Below, in pieces: positions 1 to 12,076 of a stretch of DNA of 64,000 nucleotides; the stretch's first letter is position 1, and every line of letters starts with the position of its first letter. The stretch is from positions 62,001-126,000 of the forward strand of contig CAVTIA010000002.1 of assembly GCA_963734635.1 (NCBI GenBank), in the 5' to 3' direction. The notes below the pieces were generated by a model. The model had not been told where the DNA came from and ran no database searches. It saw only the letters and a program-made list of their open reading frames with translations. Position numbers and translations under genes: made by a program. Source of the stretch: DATCJA01 sp963734635. GTDB lineage: Bacteria > Acidobacteriota > Vicinamibacteria > Vicinamibacterales > UBA2999.

Positions 1-2
1 TA

Positions 3-38
3 GCCACAAAGATCACAAAGAGTGGTGTCCTTTGTGGC
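3..38. repeat. Imperfect inverted repeat in left-edge noncoding DNA
   Basis: The arm GCCACAAAG at 3-11 is matched by CTTTGTGGC at 30-38. The 82 bases before the first gene contain nothing else recognisable. The sequence lies just downstream of the YpdA-like gene on the minus strand and could be part of its terminator or an intergenic repeat; neither is proven. Confidence 0.35.
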
Positions 39-82
39 AATCGTCTTGTCTGCGCGAAGGTCGCACGAAGAATTCTGGGTGG

Positions 83-1114
83 TTAGTGGCTGAACCGCTC
101 GGCGAGCACCTTGATGATCCGCTCGCCGTGAAAGCGGCCGTTCTCGATGAAGATGGATCCTGTGTTGCGCCCGGCTACTGCCCCGCCTGCAATGAACAGA
201 TTCGGCACATTCGTTTCGAACGTCTCGGGATTGAGCTCGGGGGCGAGCGTCTCCTCGTCACATTGGATGCCTGCACGCCGCATCAGGTCGACGTCCGGTC
301 TGTAACCGGTCAACAACAGCACTCCGTCCGCAGGAATCTCGTCCCGCACGCCGTCGCGATCGACGACGACCACATCAGGACGAATTTCGACGACATGTGT
401 TTCGAAACGCGCCGCGATTGATCCTTCCTTGATCCGGTTTTCGATATCCGGGCGCACCCAGTACTTGATCGAGTCTCCAAGCGTGGCCCTCCGGTGCACG
501 AGCGTGACGTGGGCACCCGCGCGAAAGAGCTCGAGCGCCGCTTCGGCCGCTGAATTCTTGCCGCCCACCACTACGACGCGCTGGCGGTAGTACGGATGGG
601 GCTCCTTGAAGTAATGCGACACATGCGGCAGCCGTTCGCCCGGCACGCCAAGGGAATTCGGGATGTCGTAATACCCGATCGCGAGCACGACAGCGCGTGC
701 GCGCCAGGAGGCACGATCCGTCGACCCGTTGGCGCGCCGCGATCCGGGCGGGACGCTCGCGGTCGTGACGACAAATACGTCGCCCTGCCGGGCAATATCG
801 GTTACCTCTCGGTGGAACGACGCCTGAATGCCATGAGTGTCGACGACGCGGCGGTAGTAGCGCAGCGACTCGAGGCGTGTGGGCTTCTCGAACGGCGTCA
901 CCAGAGGCAGACCGCCGATCTCGAGCAACTCCGGCGTGGTGAAGTACACCATGTGCGTCGGAAAGTTGAATATCGAGTTGACCAGCACGCCCTTCTCGAT
1001 AACGACGTATTCGAGACCATGCTGCTTGGCGGCGATCGCGGTGGCGAGGCCCGATGGGCCGGCGCCCACGACCAGAACGTCAGGAATGGACATGGGGTTC
1101 GTGTTCGTGGACAT
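83..1114 (-). CDS. ypdA: YpdA-like FAD/NAD(P)-dependent reductase (putative bacillithiol disulfide reductase)
   Basis: This 343-residue flavoprotein belongs to the thioredoxin-reductase-like two-dinucleotide fold. An N-terminal FAD motif VVGAGPSG lies near residue 15 and a second NAD(P) motif VVVVGGKNSAAEAA near residue 180. No CxxC redox pair is visible, which separates it from true thioredoxin reductase. The segment NFPTHMVYFTTPELLEIGG is typical of the YpdA family, which reduces bacillithiol disulfide with NADPH in Firmicutes. Length fits the family (about 325). The ATG at 1114 is the natural start. It lies 63 bp downstream of gltD on the same strand, with a 41-nt intergenic repeat between them. 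Function in this organism is inferred; a more generic NAD(P)-binding oxidoreductase is the alternative. Confidence 0.8.
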   Translation of the reverse strand: MSTNTNPMSIPDVLVVGAGPSGLATAIAAKQHGLEYVVIEKGVLVNSIFNFPTHMVYFTTPELLEIGGLPLVTPFEKPTRLESLRYYRRVVDTHGIQASFHREVTDIARQGDVFVVTTASVPPGSRRANGSTDRASWRARAVVLAIGYYDIPNSLGVPGERLPHVSHYFKEPHPYYRQRVVVVGGKNSAAEAALELFRAGAHVTLVHRRATLGDSIKYWVRPDIENRIKEGSIAARFETHVVEIRPDVVVVDRDGVRDEIPADGVLLLTGYRPDVDLMRRAGIQCDEETLAPELNPETFETNVPNLFIAGGAVAGRNTGSIFIENGRFHGERIIKVLAERFSH

Positions 1115-1130
1115 TAGAACGTAGCATGAA

Positions 1131-1171
1131 CCTGAACACGAACAGAGAAGTGAGAACGGAGAAGTGTGAAC
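1131..1171 (+). repeat. 41-nt intergenic repeat, copy 1
   Basis: The 41 bases beginning CCTGAACACGAAC and ending GAGAAGTGTGAAC recur at 39542-39582 (38 of 41 identical by eye) and inverted at 39409-39449 (37 of 41). This copy fills the spacer between the gltD stop and the ypdA start. All copies lie between genes. Confidence 0.75.
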
Positions 1172-1177
1172 GATGGG

Positions 1178-2626
1178 TTACTGCAACGGCGCAGGGAGCG
1201 TCGACTCTCCCATCAGGTACTGATCCACTCCGCGCGCCGCGGAACGTCCTTCAGCAATCGCCCAGACGATGAGCGACTGTCCACGCTGCATATCGCCCGC
1301 GGCAAATACACCAGGAACGCTGGTCATCCATCGCTCGTCGCGCCACACGTTGCCGCGCCCGGTCATCTTGAGGCCAAGATCGTTGGCGAGCGCGCCGCGC
1401 TCCGGCCCGAGAAATCCCATCGCCAGCAGCACGAGGTCGGCCTGGATCTCGAACTCGCTGCCGGTGATCGGCTGCACATGCACACGTCCATCCTTGCGTA
1501 TGATCTCGACCTTCGTCCCCTGCAACGCCCGCACTCTTCCAGCATCGTCACCGACGAATCGCTGCGTCGAAACGGAGTACAACCGTTCCCCGCCCTCTTC
1601 GTGGGCGGGCGACACGCGGAAGATGTTCGGCCATTGTGGCCACGGGTTGTCGGGCGCCCGATCGACGGGCGGTTGAGTGAGGAGCTCGAGCTGGGTGACG
1701 GATTTAGCCCCCTGGCGGTGTACCGTCCCAAGACAATCAGCGCCCGTGTCGCCTCCGCCAATGATCACCACGTGCCTGCCCTGGGCGCTGATGAACTGAT
1801 CGTCCTGGATCACGTCGCCTTCGCAGCGTCGATTCTGGAGAGTCAGGTACTCCATCGCGAAGTGGATGCCCCGCAACTCACGGCCGGGCACCGGCAGATC
1901 GCGAGGCTGACCTGCGCCGGCGGCGAGCACAATGGCGTCGAAGTCCGATCGCAGCCGTGCGACAGGCACATCCGTACCGACGTCCACACCCGCGCGGAAG
2001 ATCACGCCTTCCTCCTCCAGCACCGCGAGTCGCCGGTCGAGGACGCGCTTCTCCATCTTGAACTCAGGTATCCCGTAGCGCAGCAGTCCCCCGATACGAT
2101 CCGATCGTTCGAAAACGGTTACGGAGTGGCCGACGCGATTGAGCTGGTCGGCAGCGGCCAGACCCGCCGGGCCTGACCCTACGACGGCAACTTTCTTGAA
2201 CGTTCGCGTTTCGGGAGGATTCGGTCTTACCCACCCTTCGTCGTACGCACGGTCGATGATGGCGACCTCGATGTCCTTGATCGTGACTGCATCGTCATTG
2301 ATGCCAAGCACGCAGGAGCCTTCGCACGGCGCGGGGCACAAGCGACCAGTGAACTCCGGGAAGTTATTCGTTGCGTGCAAGCGGTCGATCGCCGTTCGCC
2401 ACCGGTCGCGGTAGACCAGATCGTTCCAGTCGGGAATCAGGTTGCCGAGAGGACACCCTTGGTGGCAGAACGGGATCCCGCAATCCATGCACCGAGCGCC
2501 CTGCGCCTGCAAGTCGGCGGTGGCAGACGGCAGATACACCTCGCGCCAGTCGCGAATACGCTCCTCGATTGGACGCGTCGCGTGCTTCTTCCGCTTGATC
2601 TCGATGAATCCGGTGACCTTGCCCAT
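1178..2626 (-). CDS. gltD: Glutamate synthase (NADPH) small subunit
   Basis: This 482-residue protein is the beta subunit of GOGAT. It passes electrons from NADPH through FAD and [4Fe-4S] clusters to the large subunit for reductive transfer of glutamine amide nitrogen to 2-oxoglutarate. The N-terminal cysteine cluster CMDCGIPFCHQGCP (from about residue 46), the FAD motif VAVVGSGPAGLAAA (about 147) and a second NADPH motif IIGGGDTGADCLG (about 290) are all present. Length matches the family (470-490). The ATG at 2626 is followed by the typical MGKVTGF start. It sits 39 bp after gltB in the same orientation, so gltBD form an operon; the spacer holds a GTAG-type palindrome. Confidence 0.96.
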   Translation of the reverse strand: MGKVTGFIEIKRKKHATRPIEERIRDWREVYLPSATADLQAQGARCMDCGIPFCHQGCPLGNLIPDWNDLVYRDRWRTAIDRLHATNNFPEFTGRLCPAPCEGSCVLGINDDAVTIKDIEVAIIDRAYDEGWVRPNPPETRTFKKVAVVGSGPAGLAAADQLNRVGHSVTVFERSDRIGGLLRYGIPEFKMEKRVLDRRLAVLEEEGVIFRAGVDVGTDVPVARLRSDFDAIVLAAGAGQPRDLPVPGRELRGIHFAMEYLTLQNRRCEGDVIQDDQFISAQGRHVVIIGGGDTGADCLGTVHRQGAKSVTQLELLTQPPVDRAPDNPWPQWPNIFRVSPAHEEGGERLYSVSTQRFVGDDAGRVRALQGTKVEIIRKDGRVHVQPITGSEFEIQADLVLLAMGFLGPERGALANDLGLKMTGRGNVWRDERWMTSVPGVFAAGDMQRGQSLIVWAIAEGRSAARGVDQYLMGESTLPAPLQ

Positions 2627-2646
2627 GGAACCCGTGATGCGGCGAA

Positions 2647-2669
2647 GTCCGGCTAAAGCCGGACACTAC
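2647..2669 (-). repeat. REP-like GTAG palindrome (stem type A) overlapping the gltB stop
   Basis: Read on the minus strand this is GTAG followed by the palindrome TGTCCGGCTTTAGCCGGAC. The TAG of the leading GTAG is the gltB stop codon (2666-2668). Same stem type as 37718-37740 and the triple array at 56693-56783. Confidence 0.85.
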
Positions 2670-5600
2670 TGTACAGACGGCGCGTCGGACGCGACGTATG
2701 CCACGACGGGCACGCTTTCGGTCGCGGCAGCGGTTGCACGCCGCCTGGCTTCGGCCGCGAGGGCTCGCTTGTACTCCCGCGGCATGACCTTGACAATGCG
2801 GCGCTGCAGCATCGGCCAGTCCTCGAGCAGCCGGGCCGCAAATCTGCTGCCCGTGTACGTCACGTGCTTCATCAACATTACATGCACGAAGCCGATGTCC
2901 TCGGTATCGTCCAGCGCCTCGAGATCGACCATGTCGAGGTTGCATCGGCGCTTGAACTGGCCGTCGCCATCGACGACGTATGCGATGCCGCCGCTCATCC
3001 CGGCCGCGAAATTGCGCCCCGTTCGGCCGAGAATCAGCGCGCGACCACCGGTCATGTATTCGCAGCCATGATCGCCGACGCCCTCGACGACGACGGTAGC
3101 GCCGCTGTTGCGCACGCAGAAACGTTCGCCCGCGACTCCGGAGATGTAGGCATCACCGCCGGTGGCGCCATAAAACGCCACGTTGCCCAGAATGATGTTC
3201 TCTTCGGTTTTGAACGTCGACCGCAGCGGTGGATATGCAATCAGCATGCCGCCGGACAAGACCCTTGCCGAATCCGTCGTTGGCGTCGCCGACCAGCGTC
3301 ATCGTGATCCCGCGCGGCAGAAACGCACCGAAGCTCTGTCCGGCCGAGCCCGAAAACGTCATACGGATCGTGTCATCGGGTAGTCCTGCCCCGCCGTATC
3401 GCTTCGTGACTTCGTAGCCGAGCATCGTCCCGACGGTTCGATCCGAGTTGCGGATGAACGAGCTGAATTCGACGGGCGTCTGATGCTCGAGTGCCGGCCC
3501 ACAGCGCGCGATTAGCTCGTTGTCGAACGCACGGCTGATTCCATGATCCTGCTCGCACACCCTCCGACGCGCCACGCTCGCCGGGAGATCCGGCACGTGA
3601 AACAACGGCCCCAGATCCAGCCCATTGGCCTTCCAGTGATCCACGGCCGCGGCGACGTCGAGGCAATCGGCGCGTCCGATCATCTCGTCGATCGTTCGGA
3701 AGCCGAGTTCGGCCATCAATTCGCGAACTTCCTGTGCGATGAACGTAAAGAACGTCTCGACGAACTCGGGCTTGCCGGCGAACTTCTTGCGCAGCTCGGG
3801 ATCCTGCGTCGCGATGCCAACCGGGCACGTGTTCAGGTGACACACGCGCATCATCACGCATCCCATCACCACGAGCGGAGCGGTCGCGAATCCGTACTCC
3901 TCGGCTCCAAGCAGCGCACCGATGACGACATCGCGGCCCGTCTTGAGCTGACCGTCCACCTGGACGACGATGCGATCCCGGAGCTTGTTGAGGACGAGCA
4001 CCTGCTGCGTTTCAGCGAGCCCCAGCTCCCAGGGAAGGCCCGCATGCTTGAGACTCGTCAACGGCGACGCGCCAGTTCCGCCGTCGTGCCCCGAAATCAG
4101 CACGACGTCCGAGTGCGCCTTCGCCACTCCGGCGGCAACGGTGCCGACGCCGCCTTCGGCGACGAGCTTCACGTGGATTCGCGCCAGCGGATTCGAGTTC
4201 TTCAGGTCGTAGATGAGCTGCGCCAGATCCTCGATCGAATAGATGTCGTGATGCGGCGGCGGCGAAATCAGTCCGACATAGGGCGTCGCGTATCGCGTCT
4301 TTGCAATCCACGGGTAGACCTTGGGCCCCGGCAGCTGCCCCCCTTCACCCGGCTTGGCGCCTTGCGCCATCTTGATCTGCAGGTCGTCCGCATTGACGAG
4401 ATATTCGCTGGTCACGCCGAACCGAGCTGATGCGACTTGTTTGATCGCACTGCGGCGCGAGTCGCCATTTGCGTCCGCGACATACCGCTCGGGGTCCTCG
4501 CCGCCCTCGCCGGTGTTCGACTTTCCACCAATGCGGTTCATTGCGATGGCCAGCGTCTCGTGAGCCTCCTGGCTGATCGAGCCGTATGACATCGCACCGG
4601 TGGCGAAGCGCTTCACGATTGTCTCGACGGGTTCCACTTCGTCGATCGGCACCGGCGGGCCGGCGGGCTTGAATCGGAACAGTCCGCGCAACGTCGCGCG
4701 GTTCTGGTTCTGCTCGTCGACGAGGCGCGTGTACTCCTTGAAGATCGTGTACTGACCGCTGCGTGTGGCGTGCTGCAGCTTGAATACCGTCTCGGGATTG
4801 AAGAGATGGTACTCGCCGTCACGGCGCCACTGGTATTCGCCACCCGGCTCCAAATCAACCGCGCCGGCGGGATGCGAACCGAACGCCCGCCCGTGTCTCA
4901 GACAGACTTCCTGCGCGATGACGTCGATACCGACCCCGCTCACCCGAGACGTCGTGTGCGTGAAGTACCGGTCGATGAATGCCTGACTCAGCCCGATCGC
5001 CTCGAAGATCTGTGCGCCGCAATAGCTCTGCAGCGTCGAGATCCCCATCTTGGACATCACCTTCAGGATGCCCTTGTTGAGTGCCTTGATGTAGTGCGTG
5101 ATCGCTTCGTCGCGGTCGATGCCTGTCAGCATCCCCTGACGATCATGTCGTCGATGGTCTCGAACGCGACGTACGGATTGACCACGCCGGCGCCATAACC
5201 GAGCAGCAGCGACACGTGGTGAACTTCCCTCGCGTCGCCGCACTCCACCACGAGGGCGCAACGCGTGCGGGTTCCCTCCCGCACCAGGTGGTGATGGACG
5301 CCGGCGGTAGCGAGCAAGCTCGGAATAGGCGCCTTCCGCGGACCGACACCGCGGTCGGAGAGAATCAGAATGTCGTAGCCGGCCGCCACGGCGTCGCTTG
5401 CGCGGCGGCACAGGTCCGCCATCGCATCTTCGAGTCCCTTCCCCTTTCGATCCGCGATCGAACAGCAGCGACAACGTGGTCGACCTGAACAGCGAGTCAG
5501 GCGGCAAGTGGCGCAGCTTCGCAACGTGCTCGTTATGGATGATGGGGTACCGGATCTGGATCTGGCGGCACGATTCCGGCTCCGGACGAAGCAGGTTGCG

Positions 5601-7298
5601 CTCCGGCCCGATCGTCGATCCCATGTCGGTCACGAGCTCTTCCCGAATCGCGTCGAGCGGCGGGTTCGTCACCTGCGCGAAGAGCTGCTTGAAGTAGTCG
5701 AACAGCAGCCGCGGCCGCTGTGAGAGCACGGCCAGCGACGTGTCGGTGCCCATCGAGCCCACGGGCTCCTCGCCGTTCAGCGCCATCGGCGAAATCAGGA
5801 TGCGGAGATCTTCCTGCGTGTAGCCGAAGGCCTGCTGCCGCTGCAGCACCGATTCGTGCTCCGGCTGCTCTGCACGCGCGGGGGGCAGGTCGTCGATGTC
5901 GATGAGATTGGCCTTCAGCCACTCGCCGTACGGATGTTGAGCGGAAAGCTCCCGCTTGATCTCCTCGTCGTCGACAATGCGCCCCTTGGAAGTGTCCACG
6001 AGGAAAATGCGCCCCGGATGCAGCCGTTCTTTCACGACGACGTCATCGGGCGGAATGTCCAGTACGCCGACTTCCGAGGCCATGATCACGAGGTCGTTCT
6101 TCGTGACGTAGTACCGCGATGGGCGCAGACCGTTGCGGTCGAGCACCGCGCCGACGACGGTGCCATCAGTAAATGCGATCGAGGCGGGACCGTCCCACGG
6201 TTCCATCAGCGATGAGTGGTACTGATAAAAGGCTTTCCGATCGCGGTCCATGCCTTCGTGTCCGGCCCACGGCTCCGGGATCATCATGAGAATTGCGTGA
6301 GGCAGAGACCGCCCGCTCATGACGAGGAATTCCAGAACGTTGTCGAACGTTGCCGTGTCGCTGCCGCCTTCGCGAATTACCGGCAGCAGCTTCGCGAGAT
6401 CCGACCCGAACAGGTCGCTCTGCAGCAGACCCTCGCGCGCGCGCATCCAGTTGATGTTGCCGCGCAGCGTGTTGATCTCGCCGTTGTGCGCTATGTAGCG
6501 GTATGGATGCGCGAGCGGCCAGGATGGAAACGTGTTCGTGCTGAACCGCTGGTGCACGAGCGCCAGGGCCGACTCGAGGTCGGGATCCGAAAGATCCGGA
6601 AACATCGGCTCGAGCTGGCGTGCCGTCAGCATTCCCTTGTAGATGAGCGTGTTTGCCGACAGGCTCACGATGTAGAAGAGGCGGCGGGAAAGCGCGCCGA
6701 TCTCGAGGCCATCAGCGGCGTGCTCGAGCCGCTTCCGAATGACGTACAACTTGCGTTCGAACGCCTGACCACGAAGCCCGGCGGCAGCGCCGATGAATAC
6801 CTGCTCGAACAGCGGTTGAGTGGCTTTGGCGCTGTCGCCGATCAGCCCGTTGTCGTGCGGCACCTCACGCCAGCCGAGGAGCGTCTGACCTTCCTCCTCG
6901 ACAATCCGCCCGAACAGTTGTCTGACAGCATCACGATCTCGCGGCTCGCGCGGCAGAAACACCAGCCCGGCACCGTACGCACCCGCCGCGGGCAGTGCGA
7001 ACGACACCACCTTGCGCAACAGCTTGTCCGGCATCTGGACGAGAATGCCCGCGCCGTCGCCCGTGTTGGCTTCGCATCCGCAGGCGCCCCGGTGCTCGAG
7101 ATTCATCAGCACCTGCATCGCCTTGCGGACGATCGTGTGGGAACGGTGGCCCTTCATGTGGACCACGAAGCCGACACCGCACGCGTCGTGCTCGGCGCGA
7201 GGGTCGTACAGGCCTTGAGGCGCCGGCTGACTGAGCGCCGACGCAACCTTCGTCGAGGGAAGGCCAGAGACGTTCACGGGATCGTGTCCACTCGACAT
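2666..7298 (-). CDS. gltB: Glutamate synthase (NADPH) large subunit, reading frame broken three times
   Basis: This is the alpha subunit of GOGAT, about 1540 residues when the frames are joined, matching the family. The chain begins at ATG 7298. The N-terminal nucleophile motif HDACGVGF of the class-II glutaminase is near residue 38 after a propeptide. The synthase domain and FMN/3Fe-4S region (CHLNTCPVGIATQDPELR) follow, then the C-terminal beta-helix (SGGMLIAYPP, then GATGGDAYISG). Frame changes are needed at about 5455-5465, at a C4 run at 5133-5136, and at about 3257-3260. Between the first two the true frame reads AAGYDILILSDRGVG. All conserved blocks survive on both sides, so sequencing error is more likely than a pseudogene. 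The last codons and stop come from a REP-like palindrome. It is divergent from the radical SAM gene. Confidence 0.93.
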
Positions 7299-7565
7299 GG
7301 TGGGACCCTTATACGATCTCGCGAACCATAAGTGAAATACAATGTTCTTGGATATTCAATCTTATTTCGGAATGGATAGGAAAATCCCTTCTTTCGAATG
7401 TGCTCGGCCGTAGCAGGCCACCCACCCGCGTGCACCGCCCACCCACCCCCGTACAGTGCCAATCCGCTGAAAAACGGGCAATTTCCATGGATGAGTCTCC
7501 TAAAATGGGCAGGATCAACCGAACCTCGGGCCGTTGCCCGAGGCGACAAACGCAGGAGAGGTTCG
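7299..7565. promoter_or_regulatory. Divergent intergenic region, gltB / radical SAM gene
   Basis: This 267-bp spacer carries the start regions of two divergent genes. The part at about 7318-7385 is much richer in A/T than its surroundings (for example AATACAATGTTCTTGG), as expected of promoters. An AGGAGAG sequence at 7552-7558 is a good ribosome binding site for the ATG at 7566. I cannot assign a specific sigma factor or operator. Confidence 0.5.
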
Positions 7566-9659
<2,094 letters not shown>

Positions 9660-9677
9660 AGTAACCGCACACACGCG

Positions 9678-9718
9678 CAACGAGCCCGACAGTTCCATCA
9701 AAACTGTCGGGCTCGTTG
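9678..9718 (+). terminator. Rho-independent-type terminator hairpin
   Basis: A perfect 17-bp stem (9678-9694 with 9702-9718) has a 7-nt loop; the arm reads CAACGAGCCCGACAGTT. A weak T-rich tail (TGTTTCTTCG) follows. It begins 18 bp after the radical SAM stop and may also end transcription from the gene at 9795-10310. Confidence 0.9.
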
Positions 9719-9794
9719 TGTTTCTTCGTTCTGTAGTCGAGCTGTATTGAACGGGTTCAGGTCAGCGCAAATTTGCACTGCTGAACAATTCCGC

Positions 9795-10310
9795 CTACGA
9801 GCACTTGTCGGCGATCATCTTCACCGCTTCAACCTTCAACATCGGACCCGCAGCGGCTGCTCCCGCAGCGGCTCCCGCTCCCGCCGGCTGAACCGTTCCC
9901 GTAATCTCGACCTGATGGTTCACATGAGGCGAGATCGCTTTCTCCTCACCCTCGAGCTGATAACGCGTCGCCGTGGCGGAACCAGCAGTGCCCACTGCGC
10001 TCCCGCCGGCCGCTGCTTTCGCATTGGCAAGCACCCACTTCGCGGCAGGAGCTGAAGGTGCAGCACCACCAGGAGTTGCCGATGCTGTCGGAGCGTTCTG
10101 GATACAACCACTGATCGTCACCTTGGCCGCCTGCCCCGCGGAGGGCGTCGCAGGTCTCGCCTGCTCGCTTGGAGGGGCGGCAGGTCTTGGCTGCTCGCCC
10201 TGAGCACCAGGCTGGGGCTTCGGCGCACCTCCCCCAGGCGCCTGATCCTGAGCAGCAGTCGCGACTGCGAACGAAGAGGCAACAAGTAGAGCTAGCACAC
10301 ACTTCCGCAT
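9795..10310 (-). CDS. Secreted Ala/Pro/Gln-rich protein of unknown function
   Basis: This is a 171-residue protein with a clear signal peptide (MRKCVLALLVASSFAVATAAQ). A low-complexity Pro/Gln/Ala linker (about residues 22-62) is followed by a small domain containing VTISGCIQNA and later HVNHQVEITGTV, and the chain ends in CS. The two remaining cysteines could form a disulfide. Related small proteins with an SGC motif and a G-T-V strand, possibly an OB-like fold, are common in Acidobacteria, but no function is known to me. It converges on the radical SAM gene and shares its terminator, so it is transcribed alone. Confidence 0.75.
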   Translation of the reverse strand: MRKCVLALLVASSFAVATAAQDQAPGGGAPKPQPGAQGEQPRPAAPPSEQARPATPSAGQAAKVTISGCIQNAPTASATPGGAAPSAPAAKWVLANAKAAAGGSAVGTAGSATATRYQLEGEEKAISPHVNHQVEITGTVQPAGAGAAAGAAAAGPMLKVEAVKMIADKCS

Positions 10311-10462
10311 TTTGTCCTCCCTGTGCTTTCACGCGGGGGAGCGTGCGAGCGAATGCTCAGCGCGGAGCAATAACGGCACCAGTTTCCGAGACCATCTTCG
10401 TCGCAAACCTCAGCTGGGCGTGTGCACGGCTCTCGCGAATCAGCACGTGAGAGAATCAGCTC

Positions 10463-11230
10463 ATGCGTTTGGACGGTCGAACGATCATCGTGACTGGCGG
10501 CGCGTCTGGGCTTGGGCTCGCGACCGTAGAAATGGCGCTGGCGGCAGGCGGCCGCGCTGTGATCCTCGACGTGAATGAACAGGCGGGTACCGCGGCTGCG
10601 GCGCGTCTCGGAAACAGCGCGCGGTTCATCAGCGCCGACGTCACGAGCGACGCGAGCATGAAGCGCGCGATCGACACAGCAGTAGAGACATTCGGCGCGG
10701 TACACGGTCTTGTGTGTGCCGCGGGGATAGCCGCCGCCGAGCGTGTGCTTCCGAAGGAAGGCGTGCAGCCGCTCGAGCATTTCACGCGCGTCATCAACGT
10801 CAACCTGGTCGGCACGTTCAACACCATTCGGTTGGCCGCAGCGGCCATGGCAGCCAATGCCCCCAATGACGGCGGTGAGCGCGGCGTCATCGTCACCACC
10901 GCGTCGGTCGCCGCGTTCGATGGGCAGATTGGCCAGGCCGCGTACGCCGCCTCCAAGGGCGGCATCGTGGCGCTTACGTTGCCGGTCGCGCGCGAGCTGG
11001 CGCGCATCGGCGTGCGTGTCATGACGATCGCGCCGGGCACGTTCGACACGCCGCTGATGGCCGGGCTCCCCGACGCCGCGCGCCAGTCGCTGGCGCAACA
11101 GGTACCGTTTCCGTCCCGCCTCGGACGACCGCCGGAGTACGCCGCGTTGGTGCGGCATATTTTTGAGAACGAGATGCTCAACGGCGAGGTGATCAGGCTC
11201 GATGGCGCGATTCGAATGGCGCCGAAATAG
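10463..11230 (+). CDS. Short-chain dehydrogenase, 3-hydroxyacyl-CoA dehydrogenase type-2-like
   Basis: This 255-residue classical SDR has the NAD(H) motif TGGASGLG at residues 11-18, the acidic strand-end VILDVNE that favours NAD over NADP, the NNAG-equivalent CAAG, catalytic Ser in TTASVAAFDG and the YAASK active site. The sequence, including PGTFDTPLMAGLP and PFPSRLGRPPEYA, resembles type-2 3-hydroxyacyl-CoA dehydrogenase (HSD17B10), which acts in beta-oxidation of short-chain or branched acyl-CoA. Length is typical. Ten bases separate it from the next gene, so the two may be cotranscribed, but no functional link is evident. Confidence 0.9.
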   Translation: MRLDGRTIIVTGGASGLGLATVEMALAAGGRAVILDVNEQAGTAAAARLGNSARFISADVTSDASMKRAIDTAVETFGAVHGLVCAAGIAAAERVLPKEGVQPLEHFTRVINVNLVGTFNTIRLAAAAMAANAPNDGGERGVIVTTASVAAFDGQIGQAAYAASKGGIVALTLPVARELARIGVRVMTIAPGTFDTPLMAGLPDAARQSLAQQVPFPSRLGRPPEYAALVRHIFENEMLNGEVIRLDGAIRMAPK

Positions 11231-11240
11231 AATGATCTGA

Positions 11241-11918
11241 ATGCTCTCCGCAATCACCGGCGCATTGGCCGGTTTCTTTCACGTGCTGGCAGGGCCCGAC
11301 CATCTGGCGGCGGTTGCGCCCCTCGCCATCGACGGCCGCGGTCGCGGATGGATCGCAGGGTGGACCTGGGGCCTGGGCCATGCGTCCGGTGTGGTGGTGG
11401 TCGCACTGCTTGCGGTGCTGCTTCGCGACGCACTACCACCCATCGACGTCATTTCAGGTTGGAGCGAACGCCTCGTCGGAGCCGCGCTCATCGTCGTCGG
11501 CGTGTGGGCCCTCAGGCGCAGTATGCACCTGGCGCCGGCAGCGCACGTTCACGGCCCGGTGCAGCACGATCATGTGCACGTCCAGGCAGGACCACGCTGG
11601 ATTCGCCGTATGGGTCATCCGCACGCCTCGTTTTGTCTTGGCGTGCTGCACGGTGTTGCGGGCAGTTCGCATTTTCTTGGTGTGATCCCCGCGCTCGCGC
11701 TTCCTACACGCATGGCAGCTGTGACGTACATCGCCGCGTTCGGGGCGGGAACGGTGGCGGCCATGACAATCTTTGCCGCGGTCGTCTGCCGCACTGCAGC
11801 TCATACTCGTCCGGATCACCGCGCTCACCGGATGCTGCTGACTGGGGCCGCCGTGCTGGCCATCGTCGTCGGTGGGATCTGGCTGATCCCGGCCGGGGCG
11901 GTAATTCCACATCCGTAA
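11241..11918 (+). CDS. UreH/NicO-type membrane metal transporter-like protein
   Basis: This 225-residue membrane protein has about six hydrophobic segments. The first helix has FHVLAGPDHLAAVAPLA, the His-x4-Asp signature (H-V-L-A-G-P-D-H) of the nickel/cobalt transporter (NiCoT/UreH) superfamily. A histidine-rich cytoplasmic loop (HVHGPVQHDHVHV, about residues 98-112) would bind metal. A later LHGVAGSSHFLGVIPAL helix matches the family repeat. The stretch CRTAAHTRPDHRAHR between the last two helices is unusually hydrophilic and could hide a pair of compensating indels. No urease or hydrogenase genes are nearby, so the metal is unknown. Confidence 0.75.
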   Translation: MLSAITGALAGFFHVLAGPDHLAAVAPLAIDGRGRGWIAGWTWGLGHASGVVVVALLAVLLRDALPPIDVISGWSERLVGAALIVVGVWALRRSMHLAPAAHVHGPVQHDHVHVQAGPRWIRRMGHPHASFCLGVLHGVAGSSHFLGVIPALALPTRMAAVTYIAAFGAGTVAAMTIFAAVVCRTAAHTRPDHRAHRMLLTGAAVLAIVVGGIWLIPAGAVIPHP

Positions 11919-12076
11919 TCGACGCGACCTTTTTGGGCGGTCGCTCTGGTCGGCACCCGCCGAGTGATACGTTTTCCGTCGCCGAGCGATGAAATTCCCC
12001 ACAAATTCACCAATCCGCGTGGCGATTTCGTTTTTTCGAACCGGAACGGGCTTTGCGAAGCGATTTCGTATCTGCA

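Noticed and set aside
5126..5524. Programmed ribosomal frameshifting in gltB
   Set aside because: No slippery heptamer with a downstream structure is evident, glutamate synthase is not known to use recoding, and three separate shifts would be needed.
2666..7298. gltB as a genuine pseudogene
   Set aside because: All domain motifs and the full length are preserved across three single-base shifts, and gltD is intact; similar shifts occur throughout the window.
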